A stretch of 64,000 bases of DNA, taken from the NCBI GenBank assembly GCA_020796225.1, contig CM036767.1, positions 14,412,927-14,476,926 of the forward strand. Direction: 5' to 3'. Below are positions 33,719-43,608 of the stretch, in pieces. The stretch is from Arion vulgaris (lineage: Eukaryota > Mollusca > Gastropoda > Stylommatophora > Arionidae). The notes beneath the pieces were generated by a model. That model worked only from the letters and a program-made list of their open reading frames with translations, did no database searches and was not told the DNA's origin. Every line of letters begins with the position of its first letter. The stretch's first letter is position 1. The position numbers and the translations under genes are program-made.

Positions 33719-34286
33719 AACTTAAAAGATAGTTTCTTTGAAGTGTGACGTATTTTAATTTTATATAATTAATAATTATATATCAAATTGGATTCGGAAT
33801 AAATTAATATGACAATATTTACATCAGTCATCAGGGGATATAAATATATAATATATGTTAGAGAAAGTGAAATTGTTGTAGCGTTTGACGACTTTGGAAA
33901 AACAAATTTAAAAAAAATATTTTTACACTAACACTCCAGTTTGTTTTACATCGAAATATTAAAATTAATGCATGTTTCCAACAGTAGCATTTGAATGAAG
34001 ATAATACATGTCTGAACATATTATATAAGTTTCACCTAATTAGATGCATTCATTTTTATACTATTTACACTTTTAGTGTGGACATGTCAACAAATGGAAA
34101 TTCCAAAATACAATTTGCATACCATGGTAAAATCAGATTACGCAGTGTATTTACTTGTAGAAAAATATTGATGATTCACTTATAACACATTACACCTATC
34201 CTACTATTTTATTGTGAAATAATTTGTGAATCATACAACTCAAAAATAATATTTTTTTTGTCATATAAATATAACTTGTACTAGAA
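33719..34286. other. ZNHIT2 intron 1, no recognised feature
   Basis: AT-rich intronic DNA. Confidence 0.5.
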
Positions 34287-35018
34287 TGTGCAAGCGTACC
34301 AGGTTCAAACTCCACTGCGGGCAAGTTTGGAAGCAAATTAGTTTACAAACTGTAAAAATAGACCTCACTGTTCAGAAAGCAATGGCAAACTACTGAACAT
34401 ATAAGTGGTGCCTAGAAAATTGACGACTTGTTTACTGTTGTTGATGGCTATGTCCTGTACAAAGGATATGCCACGATTTTTATTTTCTTCTTCTGCATTC
34501 TCACTAGATTGGGATTTGGATTCTCTAATAAAGGCAGCCGTCTGCCTCAGATTATCAGCCACGCCATACAGTTTGTCTTGGACACTAGTGTAAGTGGGCC
34601 ACCTCTTTCTTCTCAAGTCTGCATACTGGGGGCAGTTCTGTAGGATATAATTCCTATGATTTCTGCTTCCCGTTTGTGCGGACCTCTTCCTGCAGTAAGT
34701 TTTGGCCACCCTCGTGATGATGGGTCTGACATTCTTACAGTGTGGCTAAATCTCAGAGGCAGATTGGCGACCGTAGAATCCGTTTTCCCATTCCGCATTG
34801 TGAGGGGTCGTTGCACCATGTTATGCGCTTACGGCCTGGTGCATCCGTTTTCTGCAAGCATTTGTTTCGGGTTAGCATTCCTAGCGGACACATGCATCCG
34901 ATTTCAACCAAACCTGCTTAGTCGCCTCTTACGACATGCGTGGCAGGTAACAGTGGTTCTATTCTTTACGTCCCAAATTTGGGCCCGGTAACCACTCGGG
35001 CGGATTTTTATTTTCAGG
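34287..35018 (+). mobile_element. S4 SINE split by S1-L
   Basis: S4 runs from gcaagcgtaccaggttcaaa (B-box-like) to gccacgatttttattttc and ends after the insertion. Confidence 0.82.
34488..35002 (-). mobile_element. S1-L composite SINE inserted in S4
   Basis: Inverted S1-L from ttcttctgcattctcac to the head accactcgggcg, flanked by a perfect 13-base duplication gatttttattttc (34475-34487 and 35003-35015). Its LINE-derived tail encodes YILQNCPQYADLRRKRWPTY on the minus strand. Confidence 0.92.
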
Positions 35019-35114
35019 AATGGGCAACGCCATTCTTTAGGGTTCAGTTATATCATTAGACTTAGAATTACAACTATCGATACTGCATTCGCTAAATGAA
35101 GAAATGTCACTATT

Positions 35115-35366
35115 CTTCTTCGCCCTAGGAAGCATAGGTCCGCAACCAAGGCCTTCCAAGTCCGCCTATTCAAGGCCATCCTTCTTTTTCCTCGGTGGCG
35201 AGCTATGAATTTCCCTGGTTGTGGTTTCTGTAGCCATCTAGTGTTTTTACGGGGTGGGGTAGCTAGCCCCATGCCCACCTCCTTAGTTGCCTCTTATGAC
35301 ATGCGTGGCAGGAAACAGTGATTCTATTCTTTACACCCCAATTTGGGCCCAGTTAACCACTCGGGC
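35115..35366 (-). mobile_element. S1d SINE: shared head with a different body
   Basis: The head (cttagttgcctcttatgaca ... accactcgggcg, inverted) is the S1 module. The body (ctaggaagcataggtccgca, ggtggcgagctatgaatttc) is unlike the other S1 forms. gaaatgtcactatt flanks both sides (35101-35114 and 35367-35380). Confidence 0.9.
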
Positions 35367-35621
35367 GAAATGTCACTATTACTATCAATTAATTCTTCTT
35401 CACTAATATCACAAGTCAAAATTCCATCTCTCTCCTCTCTCTCTCGCGTCGCTACACCTTGAACATTCTTAAGGCCGTTTTATCACTCTAATATGATATA
35501 TAAACAGCTTAATACCAAGAACGGTAAAATGTAATCTAACAATACTCAATTGATCTTTATGAAAGTTGTCTCATGTCTGACTCATCATCCCAAAAAATAG
35601 AATATGACTCAACTTTATCCC

Positions 35622-35776
35622 TTGGCTGAAATCGAATGCATGTGTCCTAAACGTGTAGAAGTCTATGCGTTTAGGGGCCTACCAAACCAATGTGCAACGT
35701 ATACGCGTTCTTGGCAAAGATCAAACATATCACAAAAGTGATTAAAATTGGTCGTAAGAACAACGCAAAGAAGAAG
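35622..35776 (+). mobile_element. S1 SINE, 5' truncated
   Basis: Begins ttggctgaaatcgaatgcat and ends gcaaagaagaag, with aactttatccc on both sides. The true duplication shows that the head was lost at insertion. Confidence 0.9.
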
Positions 35777-35969
35777 AACTTTATCCCAATAACACACACT
35801 TTCCCACTTACAAATCTTTGTTAAGAGGAGGTAAAAATGTCTCTACTATAAGTACCTGCTGTTTCATGAAGATTTGTTAAACTTCAGTAAGGTTATAGTG
35901 TAGAAACATTTGTTTCTTTCAACAGACACCCAAAAGCTGACATATCAGCTTAGTGACATTCTAAAAATA

Positions 35970-36262
35970 TATGTTAGCCAGTAAAAGTAAAAAAAAGTAA
36001 AGGAACCCTTTCATACCTCGTGGTATATAGGTCAATACAGTGTTAGGCCTGTATTTTTCATTGACCGTCGGCACACGAGGGGTGATGTGGTCAGCATCAC
36101 GCCGGCCGCCTTTCTTTCCCAGAGCATGTCTGGTACCCAGTTGAGGCTGGGTCGACCTGAGAGCCGTCGCGGTCGGGAAAAATTCCACGCGCACTGCGGA
36201 GTTTAACCGACCACCAGCCTTGAGAAGCGAGTTCACTAACAACTACGCTACAGCGGCTCTCA
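35970..36262 (-). mobile_element. S5 tRNA-like SINE
   Basis: On the minus strand: A-box-like gctgtagcgtagttgttagt, then ggtcggttaaactccgc, cagcctcaactgggtacca, and tail. Other copies: 47740-47975 (plus), 52022-52150 (plus), 53028-53095 (minus). It lies in ZNHIT2 intron 1. Confidence 0.75.
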
Positions 36263-36299
36263 TGTTAGCCAGTATATCTGCTTGTCTCACAGGGTTAGT

Positions 36300-36475
36300 G
36301 CTCTAAAAGTCCATGGGGTGTGTGACTTACTTGACTTATTCCTATCCTCATGGAGCATAGGGCCTCAACAGTTGTTGACCACTTTTCCCGCTCTCTGGCT
36401 ATTTTCACTATGGTCTCCCAGGATAGTTGAGCACCCTTCGGTTCCTCAAGAAGACTCTTGTGGTGTGTAGCATCA
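36300..36475 (-). mobile_element. LINE 3' fragment
   Basis: The minus strand reads gttgaggccctatgctccat, then gaggataggaataagtcaag, a common non-LTR C-terminal ending (EALCSM-like). Confidence 0.55.
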
Positions 36476-36725
36476 GCATTTTCTAGTGATTATAGATCGA
36501 ACAGTAACGGCTACATTTTTTTTAATAAGATAGAAATATTGAGTTAGATGGGCAGAATATGTAATAAAACTATTTGACTACCAAAGGGACACTAAACGCA
36601 GGATACATAACAATGGCTACCCAAAAATACATATATGTATTAGTCAACTACAGTAGTAAGCTTGTGTTCTAATTACAACACACACAAAAACATTTTTAGT
36701 AATAAAATAATGAATAAATAAGTTC

Positions 36726-36949
36726 TTAACCCTTTCGCTGCTACATACTTTCCGAAGTATGAGCTAAAAATAGCTACTCTTTGGTTCTAGGTAAAAAACG
36801 TGAATGTACACCTATAGCAGTGACAGTAGCAATGTATAGCGTGTTAACACGTCTTTAGCCCACAGAGGAAAGATAATAACAGACGTGTTAATGCGTCTTT
36901 AGAAGAAAACGGGAAAACGTATATACGTCTTTAGCAGCTAAAGGGTTAA
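36726..36949 (+). mobile_element. piggyBac-like MITE
   Basis: 224 bases flanked by TTAA on both sides, with terminal inverted repeats ccctttcgctgcta and tagcagctaaaggg. Subterminal acgtgttaatgcgtctttag-type motifs repeat inside. No coding capacity. In ZNHIT2 intron 1. Confidence 0.85.
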
Positions 36950-36984
36950 AGTACATTGCAATGGAAAGTAAATTCATAAAAGTT

Positions 36985-37300
36985 TCAGGTCAAGCAAAAT
37001 CACCAATGAAGAACTGCTTTCTCAAAGTAGCCAAGATTACATGCACACCATAATGAAAAAAACAGACTTGAATTGGATTGAACATGTCCTCAAGTGACCC
37101 TGATATCATCACCAGAGATGCCACGCAATGAACCTCACAATGAAAGGTTGACTAAAGACAACTTTGTGGGAAACTATGGAAACTGAAATGAGAACCTTGA
37201 AACAGTCCTAGAGTGCCTTACACAGGAATGGCAGTAGATCAAGCAAGTTGGAGAGAGTTTGGTTGCTGACATACAAGGTGCCATCAGACGTAAGGATCTT
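36985..37300 (+). mobile_element. LINE 3' fragment, degraded
   Basis: Translation gives an ITNEELLSKVAKIT-like stretch and a broken C-terminal remainder, resembling RTE-like elements. Confidence 0.45.
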
Positions 37301-37344
37301 AATTGCTTCTTGACTTTGGTCAAGGTTAACAATATGGCCAACAC

Positions 37345-37480
37345 TGATCTTTTTCTTTGTTCGATCTACACCAATCACTTGTTAAACCACTTTGTGGTCT
37401 GTATGTGATTTGCACCTTAGACTGTGAGTTTGTTGGGCGCCTATACAGCAAATTCATTTTCTGCATGCTTTTATTCCTCT
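37345..37480 (-). repeat. diverged S2-like fragment (S2b)
   Basis: The motifs cacttgttaaaccactttgt, tctgtatgtgattt and gggcgcctata correspond to inverted S2. A relative lies at 53265-53400. Confidence 0.55.
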
Positions 37481-37489
37481 TCAATCAAT

Positions 37490-37805
37490 AAGAAAGCCAC
37501 AAATACCAACACAAGACGATTACTATAATATGAACAGATTGGAACAAGTTGTTATTCTGCGCCTTAGAACAGGACACAATCGGCTCCGCAGCCACATGTA
37601 TACAAAATTCAAGATTGGCAATTCAGCCATGTGGACAGGCAAACCAGACTGCAGAGCACATACTTCAAGACTGCCCCGAATATGATACACTGAGGCAAAC
37701 TCACTGGCCTAACGAAACAACACTCAACATAAAACTACACGGACCTCTGTGTGAGCTACAAAAGACAGTGAAGTTCATACAAGAGACAACATTGAATATA
37801 TAGAC
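37490..37805 (+). mobile_element. LINE A-like C-terminal fragment
   Basis: Encodes EQVVILRLRTGHNRLRSHMY over a broken frame, then AEHILQDCPEYDTLRQTHWP and ELQKTVKFIQETT. Confidence 0.8.
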
Positions 37806-38110
37806 ATATTTCAAACGAAAGGAAGGAAGGATTCCTCTTTCACTTCCTCAAGTCGTGGACAAAAATAATCCATCCCCTAGTCGAGCCAGAGCCCAGTTAG
37901 CCTTGGACCTCGCATTCAAAGTTTTGCGGTTTACACCACTAGAAGGTGAAGTTAGCTTATTTGTTCTTTGGGTTGCCAGCAAACAAATTTGTACTTTTCA
38001 CCCTTCCTAAGAGAGACTAGCCGACCCCAACTCTACTGGATGCAGAGCTAGACACAGAATATACCTTGTAGACAATCTCTCTAAATTCTTACAAATATTA
38101 TAGGACTTGA
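37800..38110 (+). repeat. S7 dispersed repeat
   Basis: Shares agccagagc, cgcattcaaagtttt / cggttaaagtttac, accactagaa / accactggaa and cacccttcctaa blocks with 53400-53700. Confidence 0.6.
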
Positions 38111-38140
38111 ATAATGGAAGGGCAGATTATGCTAAATAAT

Positions 38141-38396
38141 CGCCCGAGTGGTTACCAGGGCCCAAATTTGGGGTGTAAAGAATAGAACCACTGTTACCTG
38201 CCACGCATGTCGTAGAGGCGACTAAGGAGGTTTGGCTGAAATCGGATGCATGTGTCCTAAACGTGTAGAAGTCTTATACGTTTAGGGGCATACCAAACCA
38301 ATGTGCAGCGTATACACGTTCTTGGCAAAGATCAAGCGTATCACTAAGAGTGATTAAGATTGGTTGTAAAGAACAAACGCAAAGAAGAAGAAGAAG
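38141..38396 (+). mobile_element. S1 SINE, 50 bases before ZNHIT2 exon 2
   Basis: Full S1 flanked by atgctaaataat (38129-38140 and 38397-38408). The acceptor of exon 2 is at 38444-38445. Confidence 0.92.
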
Positions 38397-38445
38397 ATGC
38401 TAAATAATATATGTTGTAATACTAGATTTTCTCAATCTTTTGCAG

Positions 38446-38595
38446 GTGTCTTCAGGCGATTGCAAAGTACACTTGTCCTCGCTGTAATGTGGGTTATTGT
38501 TCGATTCCATGTTATCAAAGTGAGAAACATGCGGCTTGTTCCGAGGCATTCTATAAGGATTGTGTCATCAACGAGCTTAAGGATATGAATACTTC
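38446..38595 (+). CDS. ZNHIT2: ZNHIT2 exon 2: body of the HIT zinc finger
   Basis: This 150-base exon supplies ligands Cys32, Cys41, Cys44, Cys49, Cys53, His59 and Cys62 in the order CLQAIAKYTCPRCNVGYCSI, then PCYQSEKHAACSEAF. With Cys29 from exon 1 this is a complete zf-HIT treble-clef-like module of two interleaved zinc sites. The acceptor is TTTTGCAG and the donor GTAAGT. It is the most diagnostic part of the gene. An S1 SINE and its target duplication end only about 40 bases upstream of the acceptor. Confidence 0.95.
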
Positions 38596-38599
38596 GTAA

Positions 38600-39559
38600 G
38601 TTAGATTGATTGATAAAGCCATCATCATTACACTTTGATAAATAACTGTGTTCTCCTATCTCTTTCTTACACAAGACGACCTAAACTGCAGTTTGTGCGC
38701 AAACTCTGTAGCATTTGGTAAGGTCCCTGATGTAATGCTGAAGATATTGAAATTTGGAATTTTTTTATATAACTTGTAAAAACTTTTAAGTTTCTTATTA
38801 TTCATTTGCCCTAAAAAAAAAAAGATTGTGCATTACATTGTGCAAGTTTGCAGTGAGAATGCAATATCTACAACTTTCAGTCTGAGACATTCGTTTTCAG
38901 CACAGCATTTTTGAAGTTATGTTTGCCTTCTCTCTTTGATTCCTAATCACTTAGTCAGACTGCATTGATGCAGCTTCTTACCATGGCCATGCAAATAAGA
39001 TCAGACCTTTATCAACTAATGTCTTTGGCAGATTCTCAGGCTGAGGTGGTATGACAAAGTGGCAAACACATGCCTGTGGATAAAAACAGGGCAGGATCCA
39101 TGATGACCCAGGTCATGAGGAAAAAAATTGCAGTTGGTCAGGCACACCCCGCAAAGGACACAGATGTGTGTTACTAAACAAGCACTTAAGGGGAACCCTC
39201 GGGGAAAACGGAAAAGGCTCTCAAACAGACCTGAAGACTTGGTCTTGTTGAGGAACTGAAGAATGTCAGATTATTCTGATAACTTTAAAGTAAATGGCCA
39301 GAGACCAGAGAAAGTGGAAGACAATTGTTGAGTCCCTATGTTACACAAGGAGTAGAGTGGAATAAGCTTACCATGACCACCACTATTTGGCGGAGTAGAG
39401 TCTTTACCAGTTCTGGTTTGCTAACTTCTGTCAACTCTTTCATTGCATCTTATATCGCACTTGTAAGGTTAAGACCATTGCTGTTAAATTTAATTTGCAC
39501 TGAAAAATGTTCCAGTTCTTCGGAGGAGTATAATTGAAATATGTTACATTCCAATTTAG
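38600..39559. other. ZNHIT2 intron 2
   Basis: Mostly unrecognised. 39150-39365 looks like a degraded LINE C terminus (a KGNPRGKRKRLSNRPED-like stretch and KWKTIVESLCYTRS). Confidence 0.5.
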
Positions 39560-39636
39560 ATCACAGGATCAAGAAAAAGTTATGAAAATGCTGTCTGATG
39601 ATTTGGAACAGAGGATACAAGATAGCTCAGATGAAG
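39560..39636 (+). CDS. ZNHIT2: ZNHIT2 exon 3
   Basis: The exon encodes SSQDQEKVMKMLSDDLEQRI and QDSSDE, an acidic helical segment after the finger. It follows a TTTAG acceptor and ends before GTTAGT. Phases agree with exon 2 (two bases carried in) and exon 4 (one base carried out). Confidence 0.85.
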
Positions 39637-39696
39637 GTTAGTAGTCTTGTTAGTTATGTGAAGTATTGGTGTTGTTGATTCTCTCATGAAACAAGG

Positions 39697-39850
39697 GCTC
39701 ATGATTATCCACAAACACCAACACAAGACGACTACTATAATATGAGCAGATTAGAACAAGTTGTCATTATGTGCCTTAGAATAGGACACAATCGACTCTG
39801 CAGCCACATGTATACAAAATTCAAGATTGGCAATTCAGCCATGTGGACAG
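39697..39850 (+). mobile_element. LINE A-like C-terminal fragment
   Basis: Nearly identical to 37495-37645 (caccaacacaagacgactac, ccacatgtatacaaaattca) and ends where an S1c copy begins. Confidence 0.75.
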
Positions 39851-40200
39851 GCCCAGTGGTTGCTGGGGTCCAAATTGGGGTGTAAGGATGAACCACTGTT
39901 ACCTGCCACATGTCGTAGAGGCGACTAAGGAGGTTGGGCGTGGGTCTAGCTATCCACACTGTAAAAACACTAGATGGCTACAGAGCGAAACGAGTAAACG
40001 CTGGCTGAAATCGGACACATCACCGAAGGATAAGCACCAGAGCTCCAAATGGTGCTGAAGATGTGTGGTAAAACACACCAATGCTGTGGCTGCATCAATC
40101 AGATTACCACATGAATAGAATTTATGGGGAAATCTGGTACATTAGTCTGGGCGGTGATCGAGAGAGAGATGACTTCAATTATTTTGAATATGAGTAAAAA
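39851..40200 (+). mobile_element. S1c SINE: shared head with the GAAGGATAAGCACC body
   Basis: Head with several deletions (cccagtggttgctggggtcc, cacatgtcgtagaggcgact), then ctggctgaaatcggacacat, ccgaaggataagcaccagag and a ggggaaatctggtacatta tail. Related copies at 43900-44348 and 52545-52880. Confidence 0.75.
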
Positions 40201-40290
40201 TTGACACAAATTAGGTAGAATTTGTTTGTTCTCTAGTTCATTTTATTTTCTGTTTGCAATCACTCACACTGTACTTTTCTGTTTTTGCAG

Positions 40291-40335
40291 ACCAAGATGA
40301 AGATTTGAGAGACAGACTCCTTGGCTTGGACATAG
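40291..40335 (+). CDS. ZNHIT2: ZNHIT2 exon 4 (45 bases)
   Basis: This short exon encodes DQDEDLRDRLLGLDI, the acidic leader typical of the region before the ZNHIT2 tryptophan-rich motif. It sits between TTTTTGCAG and GTATGT, and both ends carry one base in and out, so its phase matches exons 3 and 5. Confidence 0.85.
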
Positions 40336-40407
40336 GTATGTAAACCCACTGATCAGTCACTCAACACTTGTTCCACAAGCATGTTACAAAAGTGTTCAAT
40401 GTATGAA

Positions 40408-40656
40408 AAAATTAAAATCGGGGCATATCCTTTACAGGACTTAGCCATCAACAACAGTAAACGAGTCGTCAATTTTCTAGGCACCATTTATACATTCAGT
40501 AGCTTGTCATTGCTTTCTGAACGGTGATGTCTATTTTATCGTTCATAAAACTCCAAGGGAATTAATTTGCTTCCAAACTTGCCTGCCGTGGAGTTTGAAC
40601 CAGGTGCTGGTGGGTTGTGATCGAGCTCACTACCGCTTCAGCTACAGACGCTCATC
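40408..40656 (-). mobile_element. S4 SINE
   Basis: Inverted full-length S4 from aaaatcggggcatatccttt to the A-box-like gcttcagctacagacgctca. Confidence 0.85.
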
Positions 40657-40754
40657 GTATGAGTACCAGAAAATGTTTACATTTTTCATATTAAGTAATT
40701 TTCACAAATAACCAATACCTACAATAAATCATTCATGCTATCTAGATTTATATA

Positions 40755-40929
40755 TGTGACTTCTCTCTTACAGATAAAGATAATCATCTGGTGTGGAGTA
40801 AACTTACTTTGTATGTGAATTCTCTCTTACAGATAAAGATAGTCATCTGGTGTGCAGTAAACTTAATTTGTATGTGAATTCTCTCTTACAGATAAAGATA
40901 GTCATCTGGTGTGGAGTAAGCTTACTCAG
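40755..40929 (+). repeat. 59-base tandem repeat carrying the exon 5 acceptor three times
   Basis: The unit is tatgtgaattctctcttaca + g, then ataaagatagtcatctggtg and tggagtaaactta. Exon-like starts are at 40774, 40833 and 40892, exactly 59 apart. The first two units end with ttt|gtatgtg, itself a donor-like sequence. Confidence 0.95.
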
Positions 40930-41016
40930 AAAGAGAAAGAAGATTTTGCACATATGCTACAAGATGGCAGATTGGCACGCTTGATTGAAATCTGGACACC
41001 ATGGTGGCAATGTAAA
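40892..41016 (+). CDS. ZNHIT2: ZNHIT2 exon 5: tryptophan motif
   Basis: The exon encodes DKDSHLVWSKLTQKEKEDFA, then HMLQDGRLARLIEIWTPWWQ and CK. The L-x-x-E-x-x-x-F...L-x-x-G-x-L...PWW pattern is characteristic of ZNHIT2. The donor is GTAAGT at 41017. Its acceptor plus the first 37 or so exon bases occur three times in tandem (starts 40774, 40833, 40892). Only the third copy runs into the complete exon with an open frame. Confidence 0.92.
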
Positions 41017-41082
41017 GTAAGTCCATTAATACTTCTTCAAGCGCTCCATATTGACCAGCAGTTAGACAACTCTTAGGGGCCT

Positions 41083-41332
41083 GCATGGTGCCGGGGCCCA
41101 CTAGGGAAGCAAAGAATAGTACCACTGCAACCTACAATGCATGTCGTAGAGCGACTGATATAGGCCCTAGGATGCTACCTAGTAAATAAAAAAGCAGCGC
41201 ATAAATCAGATGTGCTGGCCTACTTGTAGGCGCATAACTGGCACTACGTACAATCGCTCTTAGACTCAGATCACATACAAATCACACAGAGTGATTGACA
41301 AGTGATCGATGTGGAGCTTCAAGAAGAAGAAG
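41083..41332 (+). mobile_element. S2 SINE, left arm of an inverted pair
   Basis: Full S2 from gcatggtgccggggcccact to gaagaagaagacc, starting 70 bases after exon 5. It is followed immediately by an inverted S2. Confidence 0.88.
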
Positions 41333-41510
41333 ACCACTCTTAGTGATTTGTATGTCATCTGAGTCTAAGAGTGATTGTACGTTGTGCCAGTTATGTACCA
41401 TCAACACATCTAATATCTCGGTGGTTTCCTAGGCCCTACCCTAGTCGCCTCTCATCGACATGCCTTGTAGGTTGCAGTGTTACTATTCTTTGAGGCCCTG
41501 AGGGAGAAGA
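41333..41510 (-). mobile_element. S2 SINE, right arm of an inverted pair, 3' truncated
   Basis: Inverted S2 from ccactcttagtgatttgtat to tactattctttgaggccct. Confidence 0.8.
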
Positions 41511-41844
41511 CCATTGAATTTGATGAAAGAAGTTGTGGCTAGCAGACTAGAGCTGACCAAAACCTTACTCGCACCTCCAAGTGGATGGTCTGGTAGCAGG
41601 CAGCATCACTTCAGTCTGGCTAAACAAGTAAGGTTTGAAGAGGGAAGATAAGGTCTAGGTAACGAAGCTGATAACATGCTGTGCTCGTGACCGTGGAAAC
41701 TCCAGGACCAAAGTGGGGAATCTTGGTGCACACACAGTACGCATTTGGAATACAGGGAACCTTGTTCCTTTATTTGGAAATCTAAATTACAAGAACCTCA
41801 AAAGTCAAAGGTAGGATCACCTGAATGACAAGGGACATCAGTGA

Positions 41845-42260
41845 TAAGGAAGCAAGTCTTCCCACAAAAATCAGTCATTGGTGTAGTTATTAGACGCCAT
41901 GACTACACCTTCTTCTTCGGACGCTACACATTGACCACTTGTCAACCACTCTGTGTGATTTGTATGTGATCTGAGCCTAAGATCGATTGTACGCTGTGCC
42001 AGGTGTGCACCTAAAAGTAGGCCAGCACATCCGATTTCTGCGCTGCTTTTATTTACTAGGGTAGCAATCCCTAGGGCCTACGTCAGTCGGCTCTTACGAC
42101 ATGCGTTGTAGGTTGCAGTGGTACTATTCTTTGCTTCCCTTACGGGCCCTGGAACCACACGGGCAGAATAACTACACCTGAATGCATAGATGGGTGAATG
42201 AAGAAAAAAGACACCAGGAAGATAAACTCGGTCACAACATACTGTGCTGAAAAGGAATGC
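41845..42260 (-). repeat. S10 repeat split by S2
   Basis: aagggacatcagtgataag, cacaaaaatcagtcattggt and gactacacc, then continuing after the S2 copy. Confidence 0.55.
41911..42166 (-). mobile_element. S2 SINE
   Basis: Inverted full S2, cttcttcggacgctacaca to ggaaccacacgggcag. gactacacc and taactacacc flank it. Confidence 0.85.
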
Positions 42261-42397
42261 GTCTGGTCAAAAGATACAGCTGTTGTAGTCTTGCTGTCAA
42301 CTGTGCCTGAACTTGTGTAACAGACTTCCTTTCTACGAATGAAAAACCAGAAAACTATTGAGCCATGTTGCTCTTTTACAATCTTTATATATATAAT

Positions 42398-43125
42398 CTT
42401 TCTTCTTGAGCGCTTCATATCAACCACTTGTTAACCACTCTGTGTGATTTATATGTTACTTACTTACTTAATCCCGTCATGCCTAGTGACACATGGGGCT
42501 TCAGAAAGGACTTTCCATGCTCTCCTGTCCGTGCAACCTTCAGCGCAGAGCTCCACGTCAGAGATGCGGTGTCCAGTTCCTCTTCCATCATGCGCCTCCA
42601 TGTTGTCCGTGGTCTGCCTTTCTTTCTCTTTCCTTCTGGTGTCCAAGTGAGGCTACCCTTGCAGGCATTTCTTGTCTCATTCTCATAACATGTCTGAGCC
42701 ATTTCCATCTTCTCTTTATTGAGTATGTCATTCATTGCCTCTTGTCTTGTATCTTGGAGTAGTTGGTTATTGGATATTTTTACTGGCCAAAAGATTCCCA
42801 AGATTCTCAGAAGACAAAGTGGTGGAAAACTGACAGCCTGCTAGTATCTCCTTTGGTCATCCTCCAACATTCCGATCCGTAGAGCAAAACTGGCAAAACA
42901 ATGCTTTTATAGAGTGTGATTTATATGTGATCTGAGCCTAAGAGTGATTGTATGTTGTGCCAGGTGTGCACCTACAAGTAGGTCAGCACTTCCAATTTCG
43001 ATGCTTTTTATTTACTAGGGTAACTTTCCCTAGGCCCCTACATCAGTTGCCTCTTGCGTCATGCCTTGTAGGTCGCAGTGGTACTATTCTTTGTTTCCTA
43101 GTAGGCCCGGCACCACACAGCAAGA
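42398..43125 (-). mobile_element. S2 SINE split by a LINE 3' end
   Basis: Two parts (42398-42456 and 42914-43125) form one inverted S2 once the insertion is removed. gtgtgatttatatgt is on both sides of the insertion. Confidence 0.87.
42457..42913 (-). mobile_element. LINE L (RTE-like) 3' end inserted in S2
   Basis: The minus strand encodes PVKISNNQLLQDTRQEAMND, then LTWTPEGKRKKGRPRTTWRR and a C-terminal stretch; a (TAAG)n tail is seen as ttacttacttactta at its left end. A perfect 15-base duplication flanks it (42442-42456 and 42914-42928). Confidence 0.9.
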
Positions 43126-43327
43126 TATATAATATAAAATTGTCCGTACCGTTTTCAGACCTTATTGAAGGAAGTGCCTGTTACTTCATATTTATAGATC
43201 CTAGTATGCAGGAGGTAGGAGGACCAATGCCTTTACTCACATGTAGAGCATTGAATGTGGGATTGAATCCACAGCCCTCTTTTGTCTAAATTGATAGGTG
43301 AATGTCTACGCTAATCTGTCCCACATA

Positions 43328-43588
43328 TACAGGGTGTTCAACTTAAAGCAGCCTGTGAATGGAGCTAATCTGGCATATATGTATGGAAATGGGAAGGTTC
43401 AGTTATGACGTAGTATAGGTCAATGTTGTGTGATGGTGTGTAATTGTAGTGCAGGAAGGGGCGATGAACAAATGTGACGTAGGACAAGCTAGTCAGAACC
43501 AGTTTAAATAGTAAATAGACGAGATGCAATACGTACCTGGCAAATTTATATTTATGACTGGGGCTGCTTTTAAGTTGAACACCCTGTA
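43328..43588 (-). mobile_element. MITE with CAGGGTGTTCAA termini, copy 3, abutting exon 6
   Basis: Inverted relative to copies 1 and 2, with ends tacagggtgttcaac and gttgaacaccctgta and TA flanks. It stops 20 bases before the first base of ZNHIT2 exon 6. Confidence 0.85.
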
Positions 43589-43608
43589 TATATAATGTAT
43601 ATTTACAG

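Noticed and set aside
34656..34991. Open frame ending in RLLRHAWQVTVVLFFTSQIWAR
   Set aside because: Reads through the inverted S1 head; the same peptide recurs at many SINE copies and has no coding support.
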